Source of the DNA: CAUZEO01 sp963578625
GTDB lineage: Bacteria > Verrucomicrobiota > Kiritimatiellia > SLOV01
Direction of reading: 5' to 3'
NCBI GenBank assembly: GCA_963578625.1
Contig: CAUZEO010000049.1
Coordinates: 1 to 20,080 of the forward strand
Length of the DNA: 20,080 nucleotides
A program made the translations under genes and the position numbers. A model generated the notes under the pieces. It saw only the letters and a list, made by a program, of their open reading frames with translations, did no database searches and was not told where the DNA came from. Positions 7,837 to 14,943 of the stretch are shown here, one piece after another; position 1 is the first letter of the stretch, and each line of letters opens with the position of its first letter.

Positions 7837-8225
7837 CCGAAAATCCAGCAACGAAAATTGCGAAAGCTCAAAACACCAAAGTTGCAACCAGGCGACTTGA
7901 ACCACGGTAGGCATGAAGTTAACGGAGCCAAAAAAAATATTCTGCCGTCAATGATTCTGCCATCTACAGCGGAAATCGGAGAAATGAAGTTGGCCTATGC
8001 GTTCCGAATCCCTGCTCCCCATGGTGTACTCTTAATCACCATTCTACAACACCAGCGCCGCGGCTCTGAGTGAGTTGGCCATGTCATCCTGCGGAGCCGA
8101 TGGTGGTGAATGAGTCCGGTTTGCCGCCCACTGCGGAATGAATTCCGAAACGCCTGAACGCGGAATGAATTCCGCGCTACCTACACAGCGCATTGCACTC
8201 CGTGGTAGAAAGCTGCCTTGGTTGT
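7837..8225. other. Intergenic gap carrying a palindromic repeat pair
   Basis: No gene is supported in these 389 bp. The gap separates the 3' ends of two convergent genes. It holds the CGGAATGAATTCCG repeat pair. A weak GGTAGA/TCTACC stem (8204-8209 with 8225-8230) straddles the stop codon of the oxidoreductase. No clear terminator with a T tract was found. Confidence 0.5.
8133..8176. repeat. Two copies of a CGGAATGAATTCCG palindrome
   Basis: Copy 1 is at 8133-8147. Copy 2 is at 8159-8176 and extends to CGCGGAAT-GA-ATTCCGCG with 8-bp arms. The copies lie 27 bp apart. The word form suggests a dispersed REP-like element that should recur elsewhere in this genome. It lies between two convergent genes, where such elements often sit and can act as terminators or transcript-stability hairpins. 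Confidence 0.6.
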
Positions 8226-9308
8226 CTACCGGCCTTGATCGGCAATTTCCTGGCATTTCAGGCAGAGTTCGGCGGCCTTGAAGGCGCGCTCCTGGGTCAT
8301 CGCGTTCTCTGTTCTATTCAGGCAGTCCAGCACGAGCTGCCCGAAAAAGGAAAACCCGACTTTTCCATTCACGTCGAAATTTTGCTCGCCGTTTCCATTG
8401 GCCAGGTACACCTGGTTTCCCGGTCTGTCGGATGCGATTTCCAAGTATTTGCGCAACTCGATGAAGCCGTCTGTCCCCATGATGATGGTGCGGCCGTCGC
8501 CCCAGGCGCGCAGGCCGTCCGGGGTAAACCAGTCGACCCGATAATAGAAGGACGTCCCGTTGTTGCCGACAAGGGATGCCTCTCCGAAATCTTCGAGCCC
8601 AGGGTGTTCCGGATTGTTGAAATTTTCCACCCTGGCGTAAGTCACGTCTGCGTCGATGGCCCCCGTATAGTGCAGAAACTGCTCACATTGATGGCTCCCG
8701 ATGTCACATAGAATTCCGCCATACTGCGCCTTATCGTAAAACCAGTCCGGCCGGCTTCCCGGTTTGCCGTGTCGATGCGGGCCCAGGCCGATGACGTGGA
8801 GTACCCGGCCGATGGCGCCCTGCTCGATCAATTCGCCCGCGTACATGCCGCTTTCGGTATGAATCCGTTCCGAGTAGTACACCATGTACCGCCGACCGGT
8901 CTGGCCGGCGACGGCTTGCGCTTGTTCGAGTTGTTCGAAGGTGGTGAACGGACACTTGTCGGTGAAGTAGTCTTTTCCCGCCTCCATCACGCGGCAGCCG
9001 ATGGGTCCGCGCAGATTCGGAATCGCGGCGGCGGCAACCATTTGAATTTCGTCGTCGTCGAGGATCTCGTCGAGGGAGCGGGCAGGCTGCACGGAGGGGT
9101 AGGTGGCCATGAACTCTTTAACTTTCGCCGGGTCCGGGTCGTAGACCCATTTTAACTCGCCGCCCGCTTCCTCCAGGCCGTTGCATTGGCCCCCGATATG
9201 CCCGTGGTCCAGGTGTGCTGCCGCGAACTTGAATTCCCCGGGTTTCACAACCGGTGCGGGTTTGCCTTTTGGTGCAAATTTTGATCCATCTGCCTGTTGG
9301 GTCGTCAT
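8226..9308 (-). CDS. Gfo/Idh/MocA-family oxidoreductase
   Basis: The product is 360 residues. It has an N-terminal Rossmann region with a degenerate nucleotide loop (HLDHGHIGGQCNGLEEAG), the catalytic-lysine segment as FTDKCP (Lys at about 118, in place of EKP), and the family's DIGSHQCEQ motif (about 202-210) with the catalytic-region His. Such enzymes oxidise or epimerise sugars and inositols with NAD(P). The ATG at 9308 is preferred: GGAG (9315-9318) is 6 nt upstream, in the gap after the kinase stop. An ATG at 9320 directly abuts that stop. It is the last gene of the amino-sugar cluster and probably co-transcribed with it. The substrate may be an amino sugar or its derivative; this is inferred from context. 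Confidence 0.88.
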   Translation of the reverse strand: MTTQQADGSKFAPKGKPAPVVKPGEFKFAAAHLDHGHIGGQCNGLEEAGGELKWVYDPDPAKVKEFMATYPSVQPARSLDEILDDDEIQMVAAAAIPNLRGPIGCRVMEAGKDYFTDKCPFTTFEQLEQAQAVAGQTGRRYMVYYSERIHTESGMYAGELIEQGAIGRVLHVIGLGPHRHGKPGSRPDWFYDKAQYGGILCDIGSHQCEQFLHYTGAIDADVTYARVENFNNPEHPGLEDFGEASLVGNNGTSFYYRVDWFTPDGLRAWGDGRTIIMGTDGFIELRKYLEIASDRPGNQVYLANGNGEQNFDVNGKVGFSFFGQLVLDCLNRTENAMTQERAFKAAELCLKCQEIADQGR

Positions 9309-9320
9309 GGTCTTCTCCAT

Positions 9321-10436
9321 TCAGGTTTGTCCGCGTATGTCCTTCCATCGGGTCCGGACGTAGGCATTCATATCGTCGAGTTGCGCTTCGATGCTTTCCA
9401 CCAGTTTGAACTGGGCGCGGCACCGGTCAAGATTGTGGTGCTCGCGGTGAATCTTGAAATAATGGTCTCCGGATAGATGATCGGTGAGAAATCTCAAGCC
9501 GATTTCGTAGGTGATTAGTTTACCCGAAAAGGGAAGTAGAGCGACTTCGTCATCGGTTAGAAAGGCTGAGGCCCCCTCCAGGTATCCATCCACGAGCGCT
9601 TCGAACAGAATCGGCTTCATCTGCACCTGCGAGAGGTCGAGTTCATCCTCCGCCGCCGGGCTGGTAGCCGTGCGGACCATGTCGCCGAAATCGAAAAGAA
9701 CCGAGCCGGGCATTACCGTGTCGAGGTCGATCACGCAAATCGGATTTTCGCTCGTTTCATGAAAAAGGACATTGTTGAACTTGGTGTCGTTGTGAACGAT
9801 CCGCTCAGGAATCCGGCTCTCTTCCATGCCTCCCATGACAACACTTGCATCTTCGGCGCGGCTACGAACGAATTGAATCTCCGTTTGTGCCGAGGAAGCA
9901 CGTTGTTGCGTATCGGCACGGACCGCCGCCTCGAAATCCAGCAGGCGCTTGGGCGTGTTGTGAAAGTCGGGAATCGTTTCAACGAGGCGGGGCCCGGGGA
10001 GATCAATCAGGTCGGACTGAAACTTTCCGTAGGCGCGGGCAGCCCCGTATGCGATTCGCGGAGATGGGATCACATCATAGGATCGCGAATCGGGAACATA
10101 GATATACATGCGCCAGAAATTGCCGGCATCGTCTTGAAAAAACGGCTCGTGTTCGAGGGTCGGAACCAGGCATAACGTGTTTTCCTCTTTGGCGGAGGAT
10201 TTTGAGGACAGATGGTCCGTCACTCGAAGCACGTTGGCCATCACCGTCGCAGGATCGGTGAAAATATCATGGTTGATTCGCTGGAGGATGTACCGCGATG
10301 TACGCGAATCATCCTTGGAAATGACAAGATACGTGTCGTGGATATGACCGCTTCCGTACGGGCTGGTGGACACAGGACTTCCATGAATTTCGAATCGCTG
10401 AACAGCGCTTTCCGGATCCCTCAAAACTTCTGCCAC
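9321..10436 (-). CDS. NahK-like N-acetylhexosamine kinase / APH-fold phosphotransferase
   Basis: This 371-residue protein has the aminoglycoside-phosphotransferase fold and closely resembles N-acetylhexosamine 1-kinases. The N-terminal ATP-loop segment is SPYGSGHIHDTYLV (about 25-38) and YILQRINHDIF follows. The catalytic loop is IVHNDTKFNNVLF with Asp217 as likely base. The metal-binding segment is VIDLDTVMPGSVLFDFGDMVRT (about 235-256). NahK phosphorylates GlcNAc/GalNAc at C1; a related sugar is possible. The start is GTG at 10436, inside the 3' end of nagB (16-bp overlap). No ribosome binding site is obvious, which suggests translational coupling. A TTG at 10424 is an alternative. Confidence 0.85.
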   Translation of the reverse strand: MAEVLRDPESAVQRFEIHGSPVSTSPYGSGHIHDTYLVISKDDSRTSRYILQRINHDIFTDPATVMANVLRVTDHLSSKSSAKEENTLCLVPTLEHEPFFQDDAGNFWRMYIYVPDSRSYDVIPSPRIAYGAARAYGKFQSDLIDLPGPRLVETIPDFHNTPKRLLDFEAAVRADTQQRASSAQTEIQFVRSRAEDASVVMGGMEESRIPERIVHNDTKFNNVLFHETSENPICVIDLDTVMPGSVLFDFGDMVRTATSPAAEDELDLSQVQMKPILFEALVDGYLEGASAFLTDDEVALLPFSGKLITYEIGLRFLTDHLSGDHYFKIHREHHNLDRCRAQFKLVESIEAQLDDMNAYVRTRWKDIRGQT

Positions 10437-11203
10437 TCGGGTTTGTTGGCATAGACGAATTGATAGTATTCGCGTCGCTTCAGGCCGGCGGCGGCCGCGT
10501 CGTCGATGAGGATGCGTGTTGCCGGGTGCATTTGAAGAATGGAGCCGGGTACCATCGCGGTGAGCGGGCCCTCGATAACTTCAGCCACGCTTTTCGCCTT
10601 GCCTGACCCGAATGCAAGGAGCACACACTCGCGGGCTTCCATGATGGTTTGAATTCCCATGGTGATTACGTGCCGCGGAACCTCGTCCGTCGAGTTGAAG
10701 AACCGCGCGTTGTCCTCCCGCGTCTGTTGAGTCAGCGTTTTGATTCTGGTTCTGGATGCCAGGGATGAAGTCGGTTCATTGAAGCCGATATGACCGTCCC
10801 TCCCGAGCCCAAGGACCTGCACATCAATGCCTCCGGCGGACCGGATGGAGTTCTCATACGAAGCGCATGAAACCGGAATGTCACCCGCAATGCCGTCCGG
10901 AATATGAATCGATTCTGGAGGTATGTTGATGTGTTGAAAGAGATTCTCCTGCATGAACCGCGTATAGGACGCAGGATGATCCGCCGGCAGGCCGACGTAC
11001 TCATCAAGGTTGAACGATGTGACTCCGTTGAATTCCAGTCCCTCCTCCCGATGCAGGCGGATCAATTCCGCATAGAGTTTCAGTGGGGTGGACCCGGTGG
11101 CCAGTCCCAGAACACAATCGGGTTTCTGGCGCACCCGGCCGGCGACAAGACGCGCCGCAACCCGGCAGGCTTCCTCGGGCGAAGATTGGATGATGACTTC
11201 CAT
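10421..11203 (-). CDS. nagB: Glucosamine-6-phosphate deaminase
   Basis: This 260-residue protein matches NagB over its whole length (the family is about 240-270). It converts glucosamine-6-phosphate to fructose-6-phosphate and ammonia in the cytoplasm. Conserved elements are LATGSTPLKLY (phosphate loop, 34-44), FNLDEYVGL with Asp67 as the proton-transfer Asp, and GLGRDGHIGFNEP with Asp136, His138 and Glu143. No Shine-Dalgarno precedes the ATG at 11203. The preceding message is extremely C-rich, complementary to a G-quadruplex motif at 11216-11240. It lies 186 bp downstream of the PIG-L gene and overlaps the kinase gene. Related sugar-phosphate isomerases share the fold, but the active site is complete. 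Confidence 0.92.
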   Translation of the reverse strand: MEVIIQSSPEEACRVAARLVAGRVRQKPDCVLGLATGSTPLKLYAELIRLHREEGLEFNGVTSFNLDEYVGLPADHPASYTRFMQENLFQHINIPPESIHIPDGIAGDIPVSCASYENSIRSAGGIDVQVLGLGRDGHIGFNEPTSSLASRTRIKTLTQQTREDNARFFNSTDEVPRHVITMGIQTIMEARECVLLAFGSGKAKSVAEVIEGPLTAMVPGSILQMHPATRILIDDAAAAGLKRREYYQFVYANKPEWQKF

Positions 11204-11389
11204 CAGGCGGGATGCGGGGTTCGGGGCGCGGGGCGCGGGGATTGAGCTTCGAACATCGAAGTGCCGCAGGTCTTCCTCGTCTTCTTTAGATGTTCAGTGT
11301 TGGAGCTTGGACGTTCAAACTCAGATGCCTCGAAAAATCTGACCGTAGTAAGAGCCCGCACTGGAACCTGAAACCTGCCACCCACTTCC
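11204..11389. repeat. Word-like interspersed spacer
   Basis: On the minus strand the spacer has degenerate short words: TTGAACGTCCAAGC, CTCCAACACTGAACATC, TTCGATGTTCGAAGC and repeated CCCCGCG. Such GAAC/TCCAAC-type word strings are a recurrent intergenic element in several PVC-group genomes (recalled, not checked). It separates the PIG-L and nagB genes and contains the G4 motif. Confidence 0.4.
11216..11240 (+). promoter_or_regulatory. Perfect four-tract G-quadruplex motif
   Basis: Four GGGG runs at 11216-11219, 11223-11226, 11230-11233 and 11237-11240 are separated by 3-nt loops (TTC, CGC, CGC). The G-rich strand is the template strand for nagB, ending 12 bp upstream of its start codon. The nagB message therefore carries four CCCC runs where a ribosome binding site would be expected. 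It satisfies the standard G4 pattern. Whether it folds in vivo is unknown. Confidence 0.65.
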
Positions 11390-12247
11390 TTACTCCCTGC
11401 CAAGTTGCACTGAAAGTTTTTCGCGTACATCGTTCTCAAATCGCTCCACAAACGACAACGTATAATCCAAAATGTCGATCGTACCATTCTTTGATAGCGG
11501 CGTGAGGTCCATTGCAAACCAGATTCCATCCTCCGCGTCGACTTCATGAGGCTGGTGATATGTCGCGTTTGCCAAACGCCTTCCTTGACTCGCCAGATCA
11601 TACCGTTTGCCTCCGGCGATCTGCGATTCGAAAATGCTGATAAGTTGATCCGCCAGTGGTGCGCGGTCACCGAGTCCGAGGCCCACTTTGTCCTTATCCA
11701 ACATCCAGTCAAGCCCGCGCCATACTTCGCAACCGAGTACCCGGTCCGGTCGGGCATCGGGCGGAAGTTCACGAATCGCCCGGATTGATTCGACGCATAC
11801 GGCGATGTGCGTCTCGTGTTTGTCCGCTGGATTGTGAACGTATAAAAAGGACGGTTGCGCCGCCTGGAGGATCGCCGCAAGATCTTGTTGAAGGATGTGG
11901 TTCGATGGGTCCTTCACTTCCTCGCTGGGGTGCAGTAATTGGATCATGGCGCTGTAGCGTCCGATTTCCGCTGCGCGCTCCTGCTCGCGGATTCGGGTAT
12001 CCCTCATGTGGTCGTCGGTGAATTCTGCGAATTGTCCTGCGCGGGCGCTGCTGCTGCCGTCCGTGCAGGTTACGCCGGTAAAATGTTTTTCCGGGTTGTC
12101 ATAGCACTCGGAGATCCCGTGAAATGCCATGATTTCCAGGTCGTCTTGATGGGCGCCTATTCCCAAATGGGTAGTCCGTTCCAGCGCCGAGACCAGTGTC
12201 TCGTCGTTCGGGCCCCAAATTTTCGCGTCGGGTCTAGAAAATTGCAT
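11390..12247 (-). CDS. PIG-L family deacetylase
   Basis: This 285-residue metal-dependent deacetylase is of the PIG-L/LmbE type. The zinc-binding motif is GAHQDDLEIMAFHG (about 31-44), a Gln variant of the usual HPDDE, with His33 and Asp36. The second His pair is in DKHETHIAV (His144, His147). The family removes acetyl groups from GlcNAc moieties, for example GlcNAc-PI, mycothiol and bacillithiol precursors and chitooligosaccharides. It opens the cluster before nagB, so deacetylation of a GlcNAc derivative to feed NagB is an attractive role (inference). No signal peptide is seen, so it is cytoplasmic. No clear ribosome binding site precedes ATG 12247. The upstream gap is shared with the divergent epimerase. 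Confidence 0.87.
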   Translation of the reverse strand: MQFSRPDAKIWGPNDETLVSALERTTHLGIGAHQDDLEIMAFHGISECYDNPEKHFTGVTCTDGSSSARAGQFAEFTDDHMRDTRIREQERAAEIGRYSAMIQLLHPSEEVKDPSNHILQQDLAAILQAAQPSFLYVHNPADKHETHIAVCVESIRAIRELPPDARPDRVLGCEVWRGLDWMLDKDKVGLGLGDRAPLADQLISIFESQIAGGKRYDLASQGRRLANATYHQPHEVDAEDGIWFAMDLTPLSKNGTIDILDYTLSFVERFENDVREKLSVQLGRE

Positions 12248-12337
12248 GTGCGCGGAGCACCGTAGGAGGGGAGGATTCGCGAGTCAATTTGAATATGGAC
12301 AACCGTCGTTTTCAGGAGCCGAGTAGCACGGGTATCA

Positions 12338-12355
12338 GGCCCGTGTAGCGGAACC
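12338..12355 (+). repeat. Left arm of an 18-bp inverted repeat
   Basis: GGCCCGTGTAGCGGAACC here is the exact reverse complement of 12521-12538. The arms are separated by 165 bp. Each arm adjoins a CACGGG...CCCGTG stem-loop, so the two copies look like the same small element in opposite orientation. Confidence 0.7.
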
Positions 12356-12520
12356 CAACCGAAACCCAACCACACAATACACCTTTTCCCCCACGTCGAA
12401 GCAAGAATAGAGGTAACGAGGGTTGGGTAAGGAGATTGCCCAATTCGCGCTCAATCCTTTTTTCTTTCCTCATGCTGACACGGGTCGGATCCCCGTGCCA
12501 CGCTGAGGTCGCGTGCTTGT

Positions 12521-12538
12521 GGTTCCGCTACACGGGCC
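12521..12538 (-). repeat. Right arm of the 18-bp inverted repeat
   Basis: This is the exact reverse complement of 12338-12355. It lies about 100 bp before the epimerase start. Confidence 0.7.
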
Positions 12539-12540
12539 GG

Positions 12541-12581
12541 AGGCGCAGTACCACGGAGGAGGTTCCGTGGTTGAGGCGCCT
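12541..12581. promoter_or_regulatory. Nested leader hairpin before the epimerase gene
   Basis: CCACGGA (12551-12557) pairs with TCCGTGG (12564-12570) around GGAGGT. An outer stem, AGGCGC (12541-12546) with GCGCCT (12576-12581), encloses it. The structure ends 60 bp before the TTG start and could be a leader structure, an attenuator or part of the repeat element. Confidence 0.4.
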
Positions 12582-12628
12582 CTATATTATGATTCGACGT
12601 ACCTATTCTTCCGTGCGAGGATCTTTTC

Positions 12629-12635
12629 GGGAGAG
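12629..12635 (+). promoter_or_regulatory. Ribosome binding site deciding a TTG start
   Basis: GGGAGAG is placed 6-8 nt before TTG at 12642, and the Rossmann strand (NYLVTGGAGFIG) begins right after that codon. This supports TTG over the in-frame ATG at 12513, whose extra residues look non-coding. Confidence 0.65.
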
Positions 12636-12641
12636 TTGTTC

Positions 12642-13559
12642 TTGAACTACCTTGTCACCGGCGGTGCCGGATTTATCGGCAGCCATATTGTTGAGGCTCT
12701 TGTCGCCAAGGGCGATGGGGCCGTGCGTGTCATCGATAACCTTCGCTCAGGACAGGCACGGAATCTCGACGGAATGGATGTGGAGTTCGTGGAAGGCTCG
12801 ATCACCGACGAAGCGCTTCTCGATCGGGCGGTGGCAAATGTCGATGCGGTTTTCCATCTCGCCGCGATGGTCAGCGTTCCTGAAACCATGAAGTATCCCC
12901 GGGAGTGCATGGAAATCAACACCCTCGGGACCCTGCAGCTCCTCGCCGCCGCCCGGCGGCACGGGGTCCAGCGAGTCGTATTTTCATCAACCAGCGCCGT
13001 GTACGGCGACGATCCGGTACAACCCAAGCTCGAGTCGATGAATCCCCAGCCCTTAAGTCCCTACGCAGTCAGCAAGCTGAACAGTGAGATGGCAGTGCGG
13101 ATCCTGGGAAAGCAGTTGGGCATTCGCGCGGCCGCGCTGAGATATTTTAATGTCTACGGTCCCCGCCAGGATCCCAAAAGCGCCTATGCGGCGGCGATCC
13201 CAATCTTCGTCGCCCGCGCACTTCGCAATGAGGACATTGTCATCTATGGCGACGGAGAGCAGACGCGGGACTTCGTGTTCGTAAAGGATGTCGTGCAGGC
13301 AAATCTGCTGGCCCTCGAAAAGGGGGAGGGGATATACAATGTCGGTGCAGGGAGCACCGTTACAATCAATGAACTGGCGCGACAGATCATTGCGATGACC
13401 CGGTCGAAATCAGAGATCATCCATGCCGATCCACGTCCCGGTGACGTGAAACATTCCAGCGCGGATGTTACCCGCATGAAAGAAATCGGATTTGAACCCA
13501 AGGGGGAACGGGACGAAGCGCTGGGCCGGACCGTGGATTATTTCATGTCCAACTCGTGA
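12642..13559 (+). CDS. NAD-dependent UDP-sugar 4-epimerase-like SDR
   Basis: This 305-residue extended short-chain dehydrogenase has the NAD loop TGGAGFIGS at 6-14, the catalytic-region SSTSAVYG at 115-122, and catalytic Tyr141/Lys145 in YAVSK. RYFNVYGPRQDP..AYAA.IP and GDGEQTRDFVFVKDV are typical of GalE/WbpP-type UDP-Glc or UDP-GlcNAc 4-epimerases. It would interconvert UDP-GlcNAc/UDP-GalNAc or UDP-Glc/UDP-Gal in the cytoplasm. Substrate choice cannot be settled from sequence alone. The start is TTG (see the ribosome binding site entry). It is divergent from the amino-sugar operon, which could supply or share the hexosamine pool. The next sequences downstream are gene remnants. Confidence 0.88.
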   Translation: MNYLVTGGAGFIGSHIVEALVAKGDGAVRVIDNLRSGQARNLDGMDVEFVEGSITDEALLDRAVANVDAVFHLAAMVSVPETMKYPRECMEINTLGTLQLLAAARRHGVQRVVFSSTSAVYGDDPVQPKLESMNPQPLSPYAVSKLNSEMAVRILGKQLGIRAAALRYFNVYGPRQDPKSAYAAAIPIFVARALRNEDIVIYGDGEQTRDFVFVKDVVQANLLALEKGEGIYNVGAGSTVTINELARQIIAMTRSKSEIIHADPRPGDVKHSSADVTRMKEIGFEPKGERDEALGRTVDYFMSNS

Positions 13560-13586
13560 AACGGCTTTGGGGCGTTTAGTATTTAA

Positions 13587-13763
13587 TCTCTAGTTTTAGC
13601 ATCGCAGATTCCCACTGCCAAGACGGCAGAGGATCTTGCCCGGATCGCCCGGCCCCACTTTCAGAAACCCGTCACGGTGCGAATCCTTTCCCCCGTCGTG
13701 GTCGAGGGTTCGGTCCGCAAGGAAATCAAGATCAAGTCGATCGACGCGACGGTGCCGGAGTAA
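13587..13763 (+). pseudogene. Unrecognised gene 3' remnant
   Basis: The open frame after TAA at 13584 gives 58 codons to TAA at 13761. The last 35 look like real protein: ARPHFQKPVTVRILSPVVVE, then VRKEIKIKSIDATVPE. It has no start codon with a ribosome binding site. It looks like the C-terminal tail of a gene whose 5' part has been lost. The family is not recognised. Confidence 0.4.
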
Positions 13764-13785
13764 CCTGCGTAGGGAGAATTAGGCG

Positions 13786-13895
13786 ATGAAGCAGATTCTT
13801 ATTTCAGGAAGGGCGACAGGAATCCCGGGAATCGTCTCACGGGGTCGGGGCATCTGCACGGAGAAGCCCTTCGCTCTTCAACTCGGCCCAGAGTG
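13786..13895 (+). pseudogene. Truncated gene start, MKQILIS...
   Basis: GGGAGAA lies upstream of ATG 13786, 23 bp after the stop of the preceding remnant, a normal operon spacing. The product MKQILISGRATGIPGIVS continues into the antisense of the aldo/keto reductase 3' end and stops at 13895. MKQIL is a common opening of zinc-type dehydrogenases, but this is too short to assign. The pair suggests an operon cut at about 13830, where the reductase now lies. It may also be chance. Confidence 0.25.
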
Positions 13896-14859
13896 ACGGT
13901 GGGATCGGGTGACGAAATGCGTCAACGGTAGCGGAAATTTGTTCCGGCTTGAATGCGCCGGGGATCACGGAGGCTACCGACGGATGACCGAGGGGAAACT
14001 GGATGGCGGCGGCCGGTAACGGGACGTTGTGACGGGCGCAGACGGTCTGTATGCGCCCGACCTTTTCCACGACCTCGGGGGTTGCGTCTTCGTAATTGTA
14101 CTTGGCTCCTTGCACCGGGCCGGTTGCCAGGATGCCCGAGTTGAATGCGGCGCCGATGACGATGCCGACACCGTCGGCGGCACAGCGGGGCAATTCCTCG
14201 TCGAGCGTATCCTGCTCCATCAGGGTATACCGCATGGCCAACAGGAAGAAATCCAACGGCACCGCGTCGAGGAATCTCGGTATGGTGCCCAGCTCATTGA
14301 CGCCGGCTCCGACGGCGCACACCAGGCCGTTGCGCTTCAATTCATCGAGGGCGCGCCAGCCGCTGGTAACCAGTTGCGTCATGTGTCCCTGCACGGCGTG
14401 ATCGGTCCTGTGAAACATATAGTCCAGGTCGTGAATGACCAGGCAATCGATCCACGGTATCCCCAGCCTCTGAATGCTGTCCTCGTAGGCCCGCATGATG
14501 CCGTCGTAGCTGAAATCGAAGACATCGTCGAAGGGTAGTCCGCCCTTCCGCGGGTTCGGCCCTGGCGGCGCGTCGCGGCGCTGGGGCCGTAGCACCCGCC
14601 CCACTTTCGTGGAAAGAGCAAACTGGTCGCGCGGCAGTCCACGCAGAAACGTGCCCACCCGGTGCTCGCTCTTCCCCATCCCGTAGTATGGCGCTGTATC
14701 GAAGTACCGTATCCCCCCATCCCAGGCCGCCTGCAAGGTCGCGTCTGCGTCCGCGTCGCTGATCCTGAAGAACAACTCGCCGAGTGGCCCGCAGCCAAAA
14801 CCGAGCTGCGACACGGTCGGGCCGGTTGCTCCGATTTTTTGCTTTTCAGTCGGGTCCAT
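13837..14859 (-). CDS. Aldo/keto reductase
   Basis: This 340-residue NAD(P)-dependent aldo/keto reductase belongs to the subgroup containing D-threo-aldose / L-fucose 1-dehydrogenase and pyridoxal 4-dehydrogenase. The catalytic tetrad is visible: Asp54 and Tyr59 in RYFDTAPYYG, Lys85 in STKVG, and His143 in LVIHDLD. A sugar lactone-forming dehydrogenase role fits the carbohydrate setting but is inferred. ATG 14859 gives the normal family start (MDPTEKQKIGATGPTVSQLGFG). That ATG lies in a 22-bp tandem duplication, so an identical ATG sits 22 bp upstream, out of frame. No strong ribosome binding site is seen. The gene is monocistronic and convergent with the remnants at its 3' end. Confidence 0.9.
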   Translation of the reverse strand: MDPTEKQKIGATGPTVSQLGFGCGPLGELFFRISDADADATLQAAWDGGIRYFDTAPYYGMGKSEHRVGTFLRGLPRDQFALSTKVGRVLRPQRRDAPPGPNPRKGGLPFDDVFDFSYDGIMRAYEDSIQRLGIPWIDCLVIHDLDYMFHRTDHAVQGHMTQLVTSGWRALDELKRNGLVCAVGAGVNELGTIPRFLDAVPLDFFLLAMRYTLMEQDTLDEELPRCAADGVGIVIGAAFNSGILATGPVQGAKYNYEDATPEVVEKVGRIQTVCARHNVPLPAAAIQFPLGHPSVASVIPGAFKPEQISATVDAFRHPIPPSLWAELKSEGLLRADAPTP

Positions 14860-14895
14860 CTAGGTTCAAATTTGGGTCCATCTAGGTTCAAATTT
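14852..14895. repeat. Perfect 22-bp tandem duplication over a start codon
   Basis: Bases 14852-14873 and 14874-14895 are identical. Each copy carries the minus-strand ATG and second codon of the aldo/keto reductase plus the preceding 15 bases. The outer copy makes an 11-codon upstream reading frame (MDPNLNLDGPD) that starts at 14881 and stops just inside the reductase start. Twenty-two is not a multiple of three, so the two starts are in different frames. Confidence 0.85.
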
Positions 14896-14943
14896 CGAAT
14901 GGCGCTGGTTTAAACCAGTATATGGGTAATCTTTATGGTAAGC

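Larger units (their letters stand above)
12248..12641. other. Divergent, hairpin-rich intergenic region
   Basis: This 394-bp stretch lies between the start of the PIG-L operon (leftward) and the epimerase gene (rightward), so it should hold both promoters. No open frame here looks coding. It contains an 18-bp inverted repeat pair, two CACGGG/CCCGTG stem-loops (12328-12346 and about 12479-12498), a nested hairpin at 12541-12581 and an AT-rich TATATTAT patch near 12583-12590. No promoter could be placed with confidence. Confidence 0.55.

Noticed and set aside
8133..8176. CRISPR array
   Set aside because: Only two palindromic copies with an 11-bp gap between them, and no cas genes nearby. It fits a REP-like element instead.
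11203..11880. 225-codon minus-strand open frame overlapping the PIG-L gene and spacer
   Set aside because: It is an Arg/Ser/Thr-rich shadow of the PIG-L frame and runs into the repeat-like spacer. The PIG-L frame has intact metal-binding motifs.
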